NCBI RefSeq assembly: GCF_001597735.1
Contig: NZ_LUTS01000007.1
Span: 62,001-126,000 of the forward strand
Direction: 5' to 3'
From: Neptuniibacter pectenicola
Lineage (GTDB): Bacteria > Pseudomonadota > Gammaproteobacteria > Pseudomonadales > Balneatricaceae
DNA: 64,000 nt
This document shows positions 56,322-64,000 of the stretch, piece after piece; position 1 is the first letter of the stretch; each line of letters begins with the position of its first letter. Under the pieces are notes generated by a model, which saw nothing but the letters and a program-made list of their open reading frames with translations, searched no databases and was not told the DNA's origin. The position numbers and the translations under genes were made by a program.

Positions 56322-56885
56322 TTAGTCGCTGAGTGTTGTGACGTGAGCGGCATCGATATCAGCATTAAAATAGGCCATACCCAGTTTAGTGAGATATTCC
56401 ATACGGTCAGCCTTCATTAAATCAATTTCGGGTGCATCAAACCCATTTTCTTGATAAATGCCTGCTAGATAGGCCATAAAATTTTCACCTTCTTTAACTA
56501 GCAATAAGCTTGCGGCACCGACATCGGGTTTTACTTGTGCATTAAGCTCTTCCGAAAGATTAACGGCAAGGACGACGGGCTGTTCATCTCCTTCGATTCG
56601 TACACTGCGGTCCCTAACTGTTTGCTGGGCCCAGTAAAAAGCTAACTCTTTGCTTTGTGTTAAAAAAACCGGTTCAACTGATTCTGTATAGGCATTGCCG
56701 ATTGTTGCCATGGTTTTTTTTGCCGCATCTTTCAGCGCTTGATCACCTGAGCGTTTTAACCCTTGTTCTTTAATTGAGTCGACCAGCGCCGATGATGTCC
56801 CATGATACCAAGTATTACCTGTAGTAAATCCTTGCTTGGTTAACAAATCTTTAGCATCTTTAAGAAAAGCAGGTGTATCAGTCAT
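56322..56885 (-). CDS. ADP-ribosyltransferase-fold-like protein
   Basis: A 187-residue cytoplasmic protein. TWYHGTSSALVDSIKEQGLKR near the N-terminus (quoted as YHGTSSALVDSIKEQGL) and VEPVFLTQSKELAFYWAQ recall the H-G-T and Y/F-L-T-A strand motifs of ADP-ribosyltransferase-like families such as KptA and DUF952. A catalytic Glu cannot be assigned with certainty. The ATG at 56885 is used; a GTG at 56897 is possible. It lies between the two isocitrate lyase genes on the same strand. Confidence 0.5.
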   Translation of the reverse strand: MTDTPAFLKDAKDLLTKQGFTTGNTWYHGTSSALVDSIKEQGLKRSGDQALKDAAKKTMATIGNAYTESVEPVFLTQSKELAFYWAQQTVRDRSVRIEGDEQPVVLAVNLSEELNAQVKPDVGAASLLLVKEGENFMAYLAGIYQENGFDAPEIDLMKADRMEYLTKLGMAYFNADIDAAHVTTLSD

Positions 56886-56989
56886 ATTCGAAATCACTTA
56901 ATCAGTTTGCAGTAGAAAGCGGGTTAGAATTCTAACGTAAAAAGCCATTCGAGTCTTTCGGCGGATGGTTAGAAACAATCCTATTCATA

Positions 56990-57022
56990 AAAAAGGCGGC
57001 CCTTTATACAAGGTGCCGCCTT
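56990..57022 (-). terminator. Intrinsic terminator of isocitrate lyase copy 2
   Basis: On the minus strand AAGGCGGC-A-CCTT and AAGG-G-CCGCCTT form a long hairpin with loop GTAT, followed by TTTTTTAT. A second perfect inverted repeat closer to the gene, TGCCCTAAC (57040-57048) with GTTAGGGCA (57064-57072), may be an extra stabilising hairpin. Confidence 0.85.
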
Positions 57023-57090
57023 ATTCTCCAAGAGGAGCTTGCCCTAACGATACTGAAACGTTAGTTAGGGCAGGTTAACGCTAATTAAGC

Positions 57091-58689
57091 TTAGTTAAAC
57101 TGGTTAGAGGTGTTTTTCGCACCGCCAGCTTTAAGCGCGTTTTCACCCGCAAAGTATTCTTTGTGGTCATCGCCGATGTCTGAACCAGACATGTTTTGAT
57201 GTTTAACACATGCGATACCTTGACGGATCTCTTCACGCTGAACGTTCTTAACGTAACCCAACATGCCCTGCTCACCGAAGTACTCTTTCGCTAGGTTGTC
57301 TACAGACAACGCAGTTGTGTGGTAAGTCGGAAGTGTGATCAAGTGATGGAATACGTTCGCTTCACGTGATGTATCAGCTTGGAATGTACGTGTACGTTCG
57401 TCAGCTACGGCAGACAATTCAGAATCGTCATACTCAGCGCTCATTAGATTTGCGCGGTCGTATGCAGACACATCTTTACCTTCAGCAACCCAAGTATCGT
57501 AAGTCTGCTGACGGAAGTTTAGTGTCCAGTTGAATGATGGAGAGTTGTTGTAAACCAATTTAGCATCTGGGTGAACTTTACGAATGTCATCCATCATGCC
57601 TTTGATTTCGTGTACGGTTGGGATTGCTGTTTCGATCCATAGAAGATCGGCACCGGCATTGATCGCTTCAATACAGTCAAATACGCAACGCTCATGACCT
57701 GTACCTTGACGGAACTGGTATAGACCGGATGGTAGACGCTTAGGACGAACAAGCTTGCCGTCACGGTTGAAGCATACATCGCCTTCAGCCATATCCGCTA
57801 CATCGATCTCTTCAACATCAAGGAATGAGTTGTAAACATCGCCCTGATCGCCAGGTTCATTAACCACTGCGATCTCTTTTGTTAGGCCTGCACCTTCAGA
57901 GTCAGTACGTGCAACGATGATACCGTTGTCGATACCTAGCTCAAGGAAAGCGTAACGTAGCGCACGTAGTTTCGCGTGGAAGTCAGCGTGAGGAACGGTT
58001 ACTTTACCATCCTGGTGACCACACTGTTTTTCATCAGCTACTTGGTTTTCGATCTGCAGTGCACACGCACCGGCTTCGATCATCTGCTTAGCCATGAGGT
58101 AAGTTGCTTCAGCGTTACCGAAACCTGCATCGATATCTGCAACGATTGGCACGACGTGAGTTACGTGGTTATCAATCTGATCTTGGATTTTAGCTTCAGT
58201 CGCAGAATCGCCTGCTTCACGTGCAGCGTCTAGTTCACGGAATAGACCGCCTAGTTCACGTGCATCTGCTTGGCGTAGGAAGGTGTAAAGCTCTTCTACT
58301 AAGCTAGCAACCGTTGTTTTCTCGTGCATAGATTGGTCAGGAAGAGGACCGAATTCAGAACGTAGTGCAGCAACCATCCAACCAGAAAGGTACAAGTAAC
58401 GACGGTCAGTTTTGCCACCGAAATGTTTCTTGATAGAGATCATCTTCTGCTGGCCAACAAAACCATGCCAGCAACCTAAAGACTGCGTGTACAATGATTT
58501 GTCTTTATCAAATGCTGCCATGTCAGCGCGCATAATGTCAGCAGTATACTGAGCGATGTCTAGGCCAGTTTTGAATTTATTCTGAGCGCGCATGCGAGCT
58601 GCAGATTCTGGGTTGATAGCGTCCCAAGGGCTACCAGCAGCTGCTTTTGCAGCAGAGATGGTTTCAATGTCTTTGTTTAGTGTAGACAT
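57091..58689 (-). CDS. aceA: Isocitrate lyase, copy 2
   Basis: The same enzyme as copy 1 (532 residues, DEKQCGHQDGKV and DIDAGFGNAEATY present). AAGGA lies 6 bases before the ATG at 58689; an upstream ATG at 58704 overlaps that site. By eye about 12 residues differ from copy 1 (for example Asp to Glu, Val to Ile and Met to Ile changes), and a central stretch of about 675 bp shows no nucleotide difference, including silent sites. A LysR regulator is divergent 177 bp away. Confidence 0.95.
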   Translation of the reverse strand: MSTLNKDIETISAAKAAAGSPWDAINPESAARMRAQNKFKTGLDIAQYTADIMRADMAAFDKDKSLYTQSLGCWHGFVGQQKMISIKKHFGGKTDRRYLYLSGWMVAALRSEFGPLPDQSMHEKTTVASLVEELYTFLRQADARELGGLFRELDAAREAGDSATEAKIQDQIDNHVTHVVPIVADIDAGFGNAEATYLMAKQMIEAGACALQIENQVADEKQCGHQDGKVTVPHADFHAKLRALRYAFLELGIDNGIIVARTDSEGAGLTKEIAVVNEPGDQGDVYNSFLDVEEIDVADMAEGDVCFNRDGKLVRPKRLPSGLYQFRQGTGHERCVFDCIEAINAGADLLWIETAIPTVHEIKGMMDDIRKVHPDAKLVYNNSPSFNWTLNFRQQTYDTWVAEGKDVSAYDRANLMSAEYDDSELSAVADERTRTFQADTSREANVFHHLITLPTYHTTALSVDNLAKEYFGEQGMLGYVKNVQREEIRQGIACVKHQNMSGSDIGDDHKEYFAGENALKAGGAKNTSNQFN

Positions 58690-58866
58690 GCTCATTCCTT
58701 CCATATTGTTCGAACAACGTTTTATGTTGTCCTTTGTAATAGTTTCGATGTGGATTCTAGTGTGTGGGGACGCATAATTGAAATAAATGGCTCTTATTTG
58801 CAGTATTTATTATGTGAATGTAGCTGTGGTATTATGAGCTATCTTCAGTGTTTATGCGGCGTTGCT

Positions 58867-59811
58867 ATGAATTTGGATAAGATCGACTTAAATTTATTAG
58901 TCTATTTAGATATTTTATTACGTGAACGTAATGTCACTCGCTCTGCCAGTTTGTTAGGTATAACGCAGCCTGCGATGAGTAATGGGTTACGTCGCTTGCG
59001 CGAAACGTTCGGTGACCCTTTGCTGGTAAGAACCAGTGACGGGATGGCACCGACTGAGCGGGCACAAAGTATTCAACCTCTATTGCGGCAGGTATTAGCA
59101 TCGGTTGAGCAGGTGATAGAACCCGCAGCAAACTTTGATGCGGCATCCAGTGATCGTGTATTCCGTATTATGACCAGCGATTATGGTGAGTCGACCTTAA
59201 TGCCGCGACTCTTAAACCGTCTAAGGGAGGAAGCGCCTAACGTTGTGCTGGATATTCTCACGCCGAGTGATATGAGTTTTCAGGAGGTGGAGCAGGGGCT
59301 TGTTGATTTGGTGATTAACCGTTTTGATACGATGCCACAGTCCTTTCACCAAAAAACCTTATGGCGAGACAGCTTTTCCTGTCTCTTTTCTGTTGATAAC
59401 CCTATAGCTGATGATTTTCGTTTAGAAACTTATCTGCTTGCACGCCATGTTTGGGTTAGTAAGACAGGCATGGGGGCTGGCATGGGGATTACGCCAAAAG
59501 ATACTAAACGTTTGGGCTGGGTTGATGAGGCCTTAGAGAAGCTACATGCTAAGCGGCATATCTCTGTGTTTACGCGCCACTATCAGTCGGCTGCGTTACT
59601 CGCAGAAGAGAAGGGGCTGATTGCAACGATACCCACCAAAGCAGCGTCTCAATCCCAGTTGAATAACCCTCGGTTAGTGATGAAAACGCCGCCATTTGAT
59701 GTCCCTGAATTTGAACTGAAAATGGCGTGGAGTCCTCTTTTACAACATAATGTGGCTCACCAATGGATACGGCGTGTCATCTCTGAAGTGGCCCAGAGTC
59801 ATGGACAGTAA
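58867..59811 (+). CDS. LysR-family transcriptional regulator
   Basis: A 314-residue regulator. DLNLLVYLDILLRERNVTRSASLLGITQPAMSNGLRRLRE marks the helix-turn-helix (residues about 6-46; key part VTRSASLLGITQPAMS) of the NodD/PcpR type. The effector domain covers 90-310. The open frame extends to 58750, but the ATG at 58867 matches the family start. It is divergent from isocitrate lyase copy 2, so control of that gene is plausible but unproven. Confidence 0.9.
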   Translation: MNLDKIDLNLLVYLDILLRERNVTRSASLLGITQPAMSNGLRRLRETFGDPLLVRTSDGMAPTERAQSIQPLLRQVLASVEQVIEPAANFDAASSDRVFRIMTSDYGESTLMPRLLNRLREEAPNVVLDILTPSDMSFQEVEQGLVDLVINRFDTMPQSFHQKTLWRDSFSCLFSVDNPIADDFRLETYLLARHVWVSKTGMGAGMGITPKDTKRLGWVDEALEKLHAKRHISVFTRHYQSAALLAEEKGLIATIPTKAASQSQLNNPRLVMKTPPFDVPEFELKMAWSPLLQHNVAHQWIRRVISEVAQSHGQ

Positions 59812-60083
59812 CTTATTGATTTAGCAGGGAACAGGTATTTTAAAGCTCTAAAAATGTGAAACTATTTAGGTGAATCGTTACCCTGAAACGACGAGGTTAT
59901 AAATTTTTTGATAATCACTCAATTACTGATGTGCGCACCTTAGTGAATCTGTTATAAGTATAGATAAATCGCTTGCTGCACCTCCGATGGAGTCGATAAG
60001 GATCACATCTCACTTTATCAGCAGGTATCGAATTTAATACTAAGATAACTTACAGATTGTTTTTATTATTTAGGGTGAATATT

Positions 60084-60956
60084 GTGAAAAAAGGATTACA
60101 AAAAACATTGTCGGTTGCTATTGCGTGTCTATCGCTGAGTGCTAACGTGGTTTTAGCTGCGCCTGATAAAGCATGGAGTTTAGTGGGGTTTGATGAGCCT
60201 GAATCAGTTTTGGTTCATCCTACAAAACCACTGCTTTTTGTTTCCAATGTAAACGGTCACCCTGCGGCGCTAAATGGTAAAGGTTATATCAGCCTATTAT
60301 CTGACGAGGGTAAAGTGATTCGCCACGTTTGGGTTAACGGGATGGATGCGCCTAAAGGGCTCGCTATGGATGCGCAATATCTTTATGTTGCTGACATGCA
60401 GCAGATGCATATTGTTGACCACGAAAAAGGTGAACTGGTTAAATCAATCAAAGCTGAGGACAGTGTTATGCTGAACGATGTTGTGATTGATGATAAAGGC
60501 GTTGTTTACCTGAGTGATATTCTTGGCGGCGGTCTGTACCGTTATGAAAATGAAACGCTGACTAAGTGGATTTCAAGTGAGGCGTTACCCCATCCCAATG
60601 GTCTTCTTTTTAACCATGGGCAGTTAACGGTTGCTACCTGGGGAACGGGTCTTCACGATGATTTCTCAACGGATGTGCTCGGCGGTCTTTCTGTCATTGA
60701 TCGGGAGACGAAAAAGCTAACTCCTTATAAAAACGGCGAAGCCTTTGGTAACCTTGATGGTATCGCTGAGATAAACGGGGCGCTGTTTATTAGTGACTGG
60801 ATGAATGGCAATATCTTTAAATACAAAGACCAGACGCTGGAATTGCTTTTTAATGAACCTAAAAAGTTTACCGGTGACCTTTCCTCGAAAGGGAATCTCT
60901 TATTTGTACCGTTAATGTTCTCACAGCGTATTGATGCTTATCAGATTGAACCTTAA
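60084..60956 (+). CDS. SMP-30/gluconolactonase-like periplasmic beta-propeller protein
   Basis: About 290 residues with a signal peptide (KKGLQKTLSVAIACLSLSANVVLA) and repeated propeller blades such as LFVSNVNGHPAALNGKGYIS, PKGLAMDAQYLYVADM, NDVVIDDKGVVYLSDI and LDGIAEINGALFISDW. These resemble SMP-30/gluconolactonase or NHL propellers. Metal-site residues are plausible (Asn in LPHPNGLLF, Asp in LFISDW) but the reaction is unknown. The GTG at 60084 has AGGGTGA upstream and gives a normal signal peptide; a frame to 60057 is open. Confidence 0.75.
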   Translation: MKKGLQKTLSVAIACLSLSANVVLAAPDKAWSLVGFDEPESVLVHPTKPLLFVSNVNGHPAALNGKGYISLLSDEGKVIRHVWVNGMDAPKGLAMDAQYLYVADMQQMHIVDHEKGELVKSIKAEDSVMLNDVVIDDKGVVYLSDILGGGLYRYENETLTKWISSEALPHPNGLLFNHGQLTVATWGTGLHDDFSTDVLGGLSVIDRETKKLTPYKNGEAFGNLDGIAEINGALFISDWMNGNIFKYKDQTLELLFNEPKKFTGDLSSKGNLLFVPLMFSQRIDAYQIEP

Positions 60957-61014
60957 CTAATCGTTATTTGATTTGCCTGTTAGATCAAGTATAGGCAGAT
61001 GATGAATAAGCGCT

Positions 61015-61040
61015 AGAGGCCTGCTTGCAGGCCTCTTTTT
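61015..61040 (+). terminator. Intrinsic terminator after the SMP-30-like gene
   Basis: GAGGCCTG (61016-61023) pairs with CAGGCCTC (61028-61035) over CTTG and is followed by TTTTT. Confidence 0.92.
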
Positions 61041-61061
61041 GTTAGGCAGCAAACGTCGTTA

Positions 61062-61418
61062 CTAATAATCAAAAGGGGATATATCGCCTGAATAGTTCAG
61101 GCTTTCTCCGCACGTCTGACAGTAACCTGCGTTGGCTTTTTCTTGTGAGTAGCAGGCGGGGCAGTGCACTGTAATTGCATCACGTTTCCCACGATCAGAG
61201 ATGACCTTCGCCATCTCATTTTTAAGGTCCGGTTTAGGATCTAACCCACTATCTTCAAGTAGATTCCAGAGTGATTCTGTAATGATCGATAACGTCTCTA
61301 GCTTTAATTCAAGTGCGTTGATACGGGCTGAATTGATCTCAGATTCTAGTGAGGGATTTGATTCGACCATTTTGTCTTGCAGGGTGTGTTTGGGTGATGT
61401 CACGGCTAATAGGTTCAC
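61062..61418 (-). CDS. Hypothetical zinc-ribbon protein
   Basis: A 118-residue protein. The first 75 residues are helical, and the C-terminus has CPACYSQEKANAGYCQTCGES, two CxxC knuckles of a zinc ribbon (about 86-105). No membrane segment. It could start at GTG 61418 or at ATG 61370 (102 residues); neither has a strong ribosome site. Function is unknown. Confidence 0.65.
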   Translation of the reverse strand: MNLLAVTSPKHTLQDKMVESNPSLESEINSARINALELKLETLSIITESLWNLLEDSGLDPKPDLKNEMAKVISDRGKRDAITVHCPACYSQEKANAGYCQTCGESLNYSGDISPFDY

Positions 61419-61473
61419 TTTTATAAGAGGTTACTGGCTAGGTATGCAGTAGTGGCGTTTATACCATGGCTTA

Positions 61474-61740
61474 TTATAGCCAGGTAAGGCCAATAGTCAG
61501 TATGGATAGCACGATCGCAATGGCGGATGTGTATAAGCGCCAGCCGGTACACTTGCCCATGACCGCTAAGTTGGCCAGATAGGCGCAGCTAATTAGCAGT
61601 AGAGGCAGTGCCATTTGAGCGCTAATGTAAAGGTAAGGAGGTAGGTCACCAAGGCGTTCACTTGTGTAATAGATTGAACAGGCAAGCAACGGGATTAAAC
61701 AAATAACGCAGGCTTTAATCAGTGTGCGGGCTGAATTCAT
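61474..61740 (-). CDS. Hypothetical small membrane protein
   Basis: An 88-residue protein with three hydrophobic segments (about 8-25, 34-58, 68-88). GAGG lies 5 bases before the ATG at 61740. No family is recognised. It lies in a cluster of small minus-strand genes after rnk. Confidence 0.6.
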   Translation of the reverse strand: MNSARTLIKACVICLIPLLACSIYYTSERLGDLPPYLYISAQMALPLLLISCAYLANLAVMGKCTGWRLYTSAIAIVLSILTIGLTWL

Positions 61741-61806
61741 GGGCACCTCAAGCTTATAGCTATGTGAGTGAAGAGCGTTTACGGATCGGTTAAGTGCGGT
61801 TTTACA

Positions 61807-62202
61807 TTATTCCTTATCGAAACTGTCGACGATAATGGCACCCATCGACGCGGGCATCGTGATAACGATGATGCGTTTAAAGGATGTGAGAGGGTCGGCA
61901 AATAAGGGCAGTTTATTCAGACAAAACAGTACTAGGGCAACAACCATCGCTGCCATGATATAGGCGATGGCAATCCTCGATATAAAAACAAACTTCCTTG
62001 CAGCTACATCTCGTTGAAATACGCTTTCATAGGTGTAAAGCCCAAGAAAAATAACCGATAAGACAAACAGCATTAATAGATTATAGCCGGGTAAGGTCTC
62101 GCCGAGCCGCCAAGCCTCTTCAGAAAATGAAATGGGGACGGCCAGCGCAAAAGCCCCTACAAATATCTGGCTTGCGTCTTCGACGTTAAAGCTTAACTTC
62201 AT
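61807..62202 (-). CDS. Membrane protein, DUF2391-like
   Basis: A 131-residue protein (ATG at 62202; the frame opens at 62226) with four hydrophobic segments and a conserved-looking FVGAFALAVPISFSEEAWRLG start that resembles the DUF2391/TIGR02587 integral membrane family from memory. Function is unknown. It sits 70 bp downstream of rnk on the same strand and may be read through from it. Confidence 0.6.
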   Translation of the reverse strand: MKLSFNVEDASQIFVGAFALAVPISFSEEAWRLGETLPGYNLLMLFVLSVIFLGLYTYESVFQRDVAARKFVFISRIAIAYIMAAMVVALVLFCLNKLPLFADPLTSFKRIIVITMPASMGAIIVDSFDKE

Positions 62203-62273
62203 AATCGTCCCTATTAGCGTGTACAAGGCTGCTGAGGGGGAGATCCCTTCAGTAGTTAGTCTTTGTCTTGGCG

Positions 62274-62687
62274 TTAGCGGTGAAGCTCACCAGCTCTTTC
62301 AGGCTGATAGAGCACCTCTTTTAATTTAACCTTAAGTGCGCCACCTCCGGGTTTTGGCCATTCGATCTCATCGCCAACTGAAAGGCCGAGTAGGGCGCTG
62401 CCAATGGGGGCCAAAATTGAGATTTTCTGCCCACTGGAATCCAGATCTTTTGGATAAACAAGGGTTAACTCAAACTCATGGTTAGTTGATTCGATAATAA
62501 ATTTTACCGTTGAGTTCATGGTAACCGTTGTCGGTGGCACCTCATTGGGCGCGACGACATTTGCGCGGGCAAGCTCCGCTTCAAGTTCTGCTTGCCCCGC
62601 AATACTATTTTTGGGCAAGGATTCAATTAAATTATAGAGTCGATCTGCATCTAATGAAGTAATCGTTATTTCTGGCCTTGTGTTCAT
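62274..62687 (-). CDS. rnk: Regulator of nucleoside diphosphate kinase (GreA/B-like)
   Basis: A 137-residue protein: N-terminal helical hairpin (PEITITSLDADRLYNLIESL) and a C-terminal GreA-type domain (LVYPKDLDSSGQKISILAPIGSALLGLSVGDEIEW, quoted for position 80-115). Rnk binds RNA polymerase and raises nucleoside diphosphate kinase in E. coli. The coiled coil is shorter than in GreA, as expected. It is the first gene of a short minus-strand cluster. Confidence 0.92.
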   Translation of the reverse strand: MNTRPEITITSLDADRLYNLIESLPKNSIAGQAELEAELARANVVAPNEVPPTTVTMNSTVKFIIESTNHEFELTLVYPKDLDSSGQKISILAPIGSALLGLSVGDEIEWPKPGGGALKVKLKEVLYQPERAGELHR

Positions 62688-63196
62688 GTTTTACTCTCAA
62701 ACTATTATGTAAATAACGTGTATTGAATAGGGTGACTTTTTTGGCTCAGCTGCACTCACGGCTGTTTTTGATGGTTACGATGTTGATCATAAGCACATTT
62801 CAATAGCGGTATTCTGGGAGTGATAAGAGCGGATAGCTAACTACGTTTTGGTCATCGGTCTGTTATTACGTGTGTATGAGTAATAGCAAAATGATTATCG
62901 TATTCACGTGTTTCTTAAATGTGAATAGTTAGTTTGTCTTTAATATTAGAATGTATTTGTAATCTTTTGTTTATAAAAGGTTTTCCTTAACCTGTCTTGG
63001 TTATGAATTAAGATCAGCTATGTTAATAGGGGGTGCCCCTTTTGCATGGTTCTACAGTGTAAATTAGCCGATGTTGTGCGTAAAAGCTAGTTTAAGATGA
63101 GAGAGATTTTGCGCGGTATAGTGGGCGAGCTGATAAGGCATAACGGAAAGGGCAAGCACGGTGATTGTCGGCTAGCCCTTCGTTAAGTAAAGAGGG
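62688..63196. other. Intergenic region without a recognised gene
   Basis: In these 509 bases I see no supported coding sequence. Close to the oxygenase stop codon, AAGGGC (63149-63154 region) and GCCCTT (63175-63180) form a hairpin that could be its terminator, although the T-run is weak. The left part should contain the rnk promoter. Confidence 0.45.
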
Positions 63197-64000
63197 TTAT
63201 TCCTCTTCTAAGAAATAGACCGAGCCCTGTAAGAGTAATGCTTTGAGTAGTTCAATATTCTCTTCGTTGGGGCTAATTACTTCGTGATAGAGATTCGCGC
63301 AGAGGCTTTCGGCCAGTGGAATCTGTTCTGCGCTACAGACACACCCTTTACCATCAACAAAAAGGATAAAGTGATCGTCGACCCGGTTAAAGGCGAAACG
63401 AGAGCCTTCACTGCGGCAGATTGGTATGCCCGCATCAAGTAGCTGTTTAATCTCCGCTTCATCCATATCGCAGCTTTGATCGGCTCCCTGTTCTTGGTTT
63501 TTGGGTTCGGTCATAAATTGACCAAACCAGTGGGAGAGGAGTTCGGGGCTATCGATATAGTCGTGCATAATCGCTTTAACGCGATCAAGGGCGGCAGGGG
63601 TTATTTCCCCCGGGTTGTCCTGTTGCTTGAGGTCTGGGTCGCTATAGCGATCCTCAGCGGTGGTTATATTGTCTAGGTAGTCGGTGAAGTCTGCCATCAT
63701 CTCTTGATGGGAGGGCGCTCTGAATCCAATGGAGTAGGTCATGCAGTCATCCCCAATGGCGTAGCCGTTATGACCTAGTCTTGGTGGGACATAAAGCATA
63801 TCACCGGGCTGTAGATCCCAGGTTTGTTCCGGCGTCCATTCTGGCAGAATCATTACGGGGACATCGTCACGGCGGGGTGAGTCTTCGCCGTAGGTGCCAC
63901 CCACTTCCCAGCGTCGAGTGCCTGATGCTTGGATTAAAAACACATCGTAGTTATCGTAGTGTGGACCTACGCCACCGCCATCGGTGGCATAACTTACCAT
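63197..64000 (-). CDS. roxA: Ribosomal oxygenase (RoxA/YcfD-type cupin/JmjC), N-terminal part outside window
   Basis: The frame runs off the right edge, and the first visible residues are internal. GGVGPHYDNYDVFLIQASGTRRW carries the HxD iron motif and the substrate 2-oxoglutarate strand; the second His is in VPPRLGHNGYAIG. C-terminal to the JmjC domain there is a dimerisation and winged-helix-like region (about 100-267). E. coli YcfD hydroxylates Arg81 of ribosomal protein uL16. The match in motif order and C-terminal length is good. Confidence 0.87.
   Translation of the reverse strand: MVSYATDGGGVGPHYDNYDVFLIQASGTRRWEVGGTYGEDSPRRDDVPVMILPEWTPEQTWDLQPGDMLYVPPRLGHNGYAIGDDCMTYSIGFRAPSHQEMMADFTDYLDNITTAEDRYSDPDLKQQDNPGEITPAALDRVKAIMHDYIDSPELLSHWFGQFMTEPKNQEQGADQSCDMDEAEIKQLLDAGIPICRSEGSRFAFNRVDDHFILFVDGKGCVCSAEQIPLAESLCANLYHEVISPNEENIELLKALLLQGSVYFLEEE

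Noticed and set aside
57040-57072. Inverted repeat GCCCTAAC/GTTAGGGC after isocitrate lyase copy 2 as an attC
   Set aside because: It is a short perfect hairpin without the two-arm layout and extra unpaired bases of attC; it is better read as a 3' stabilising hairpin.

Overview
The window reads as chromosome of a marine-type gammaproteobacterium, most like the Oceanospirillales (Neptunomonas, Amphritea or Marinobacterium relatives). This is inferred from gene content: a 532-residue Pseudomonas-type isocitrate lyase, an Rnk homologue, DUF3465, DUF4144 and DUF4242 proteins, glutathione-dependent formaldehyde oxidation and a hya-type hydrogenase. I cannot name the species. No rRNA, tRNA, prophage, CRISPR array or intact transposase was seen.

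1-8 kb: the 3' part of glutathione-dependent formaldehyde dehydrogenase followed by S-formylglutathione hydrolase, a LysE-family exporter, an isolated short flagellin, an SLC13-type carrier divergent from an AraC-type regulator, hisC and a DUF2750 protein. 8-12.6 kb: a bacteriohemerythrin and, divergently, the structural genes of an O2-tolerant membrane-bound [NiFe] hydrogenase (small and large subunits, cytochrome b). Their shared 350-bp gap holds a textbook FNR-type class II promoter facing hemerythrin and a sigma-54 promoter with an IHF site facing the hydrogenase. 12.6-19.3 kb: an orphan HigA-like antitoxin, a 7TM diguanylate cyclase, a CHMI-family isomerase, an alarmone-hydrolase-like HD protein, an RRM protein, a flavin monooxygenase with a DnaJ-like zinc finger, and two hypothetical proteins.

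19.3-27.9 kb is the most mobile-looking part. Two REP/BIME-like arrays (about 19.33-19.88 and 27.24-27.85 kb) share the same two palindromic units in head-to-head pairs. Between them lie an FMN riboswitch with a stand-alone lumazine synthase, an MtfA-family peptidase, a tandem 133-146 bp repeat, a single integron gene cassette with a 59-bp attC site but no integrase, a YefM/RelE-type toxin-antitoxin pair, two hypothetical genes flanked by dispersed repeats, and katG with an OxyR-type operator.

27.9-36 kb: a tripartite RND efflux operon (adaptor, pump, outer-membrane channel) followed on the same strand by an OmpR-type response regulator and histidine kinase; direct repeats that could bind the regulator lie upstream of the operon. 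36-52 kb: mostly housekeeping and single-gene units, including a GhrA-like reductase, a Bax-inhibitor-1 protein, a VOC protein divergent from a LysR regulator, an RsuA-type pseudouridine synthase, a short Rho paralogue, an RhlE-type helicase, an HxlR regulator facing a DUF4242 gene across a perfect palindrome, a chemoreceptor, a methyltransferase, an FKBP isomerase and a thioesterase.

52-64 kb: an MFS carrier, two nearly identical isocitrate lyase genes in direct orientation 2 kb apart with an ADP-ribosyltransferase-like protein between them, a LysR regulator divergent from the second lyase, a periplasmic SMP-30-like protein, small membrane and zinc-ribbon proteins, rnk, and the C-terminal part of a RoxA/YcfD-type ribosomal oxygenase that runs off the window. 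Most units are short operons; where transcription units meet, clear intrinsic terminators are often visible.
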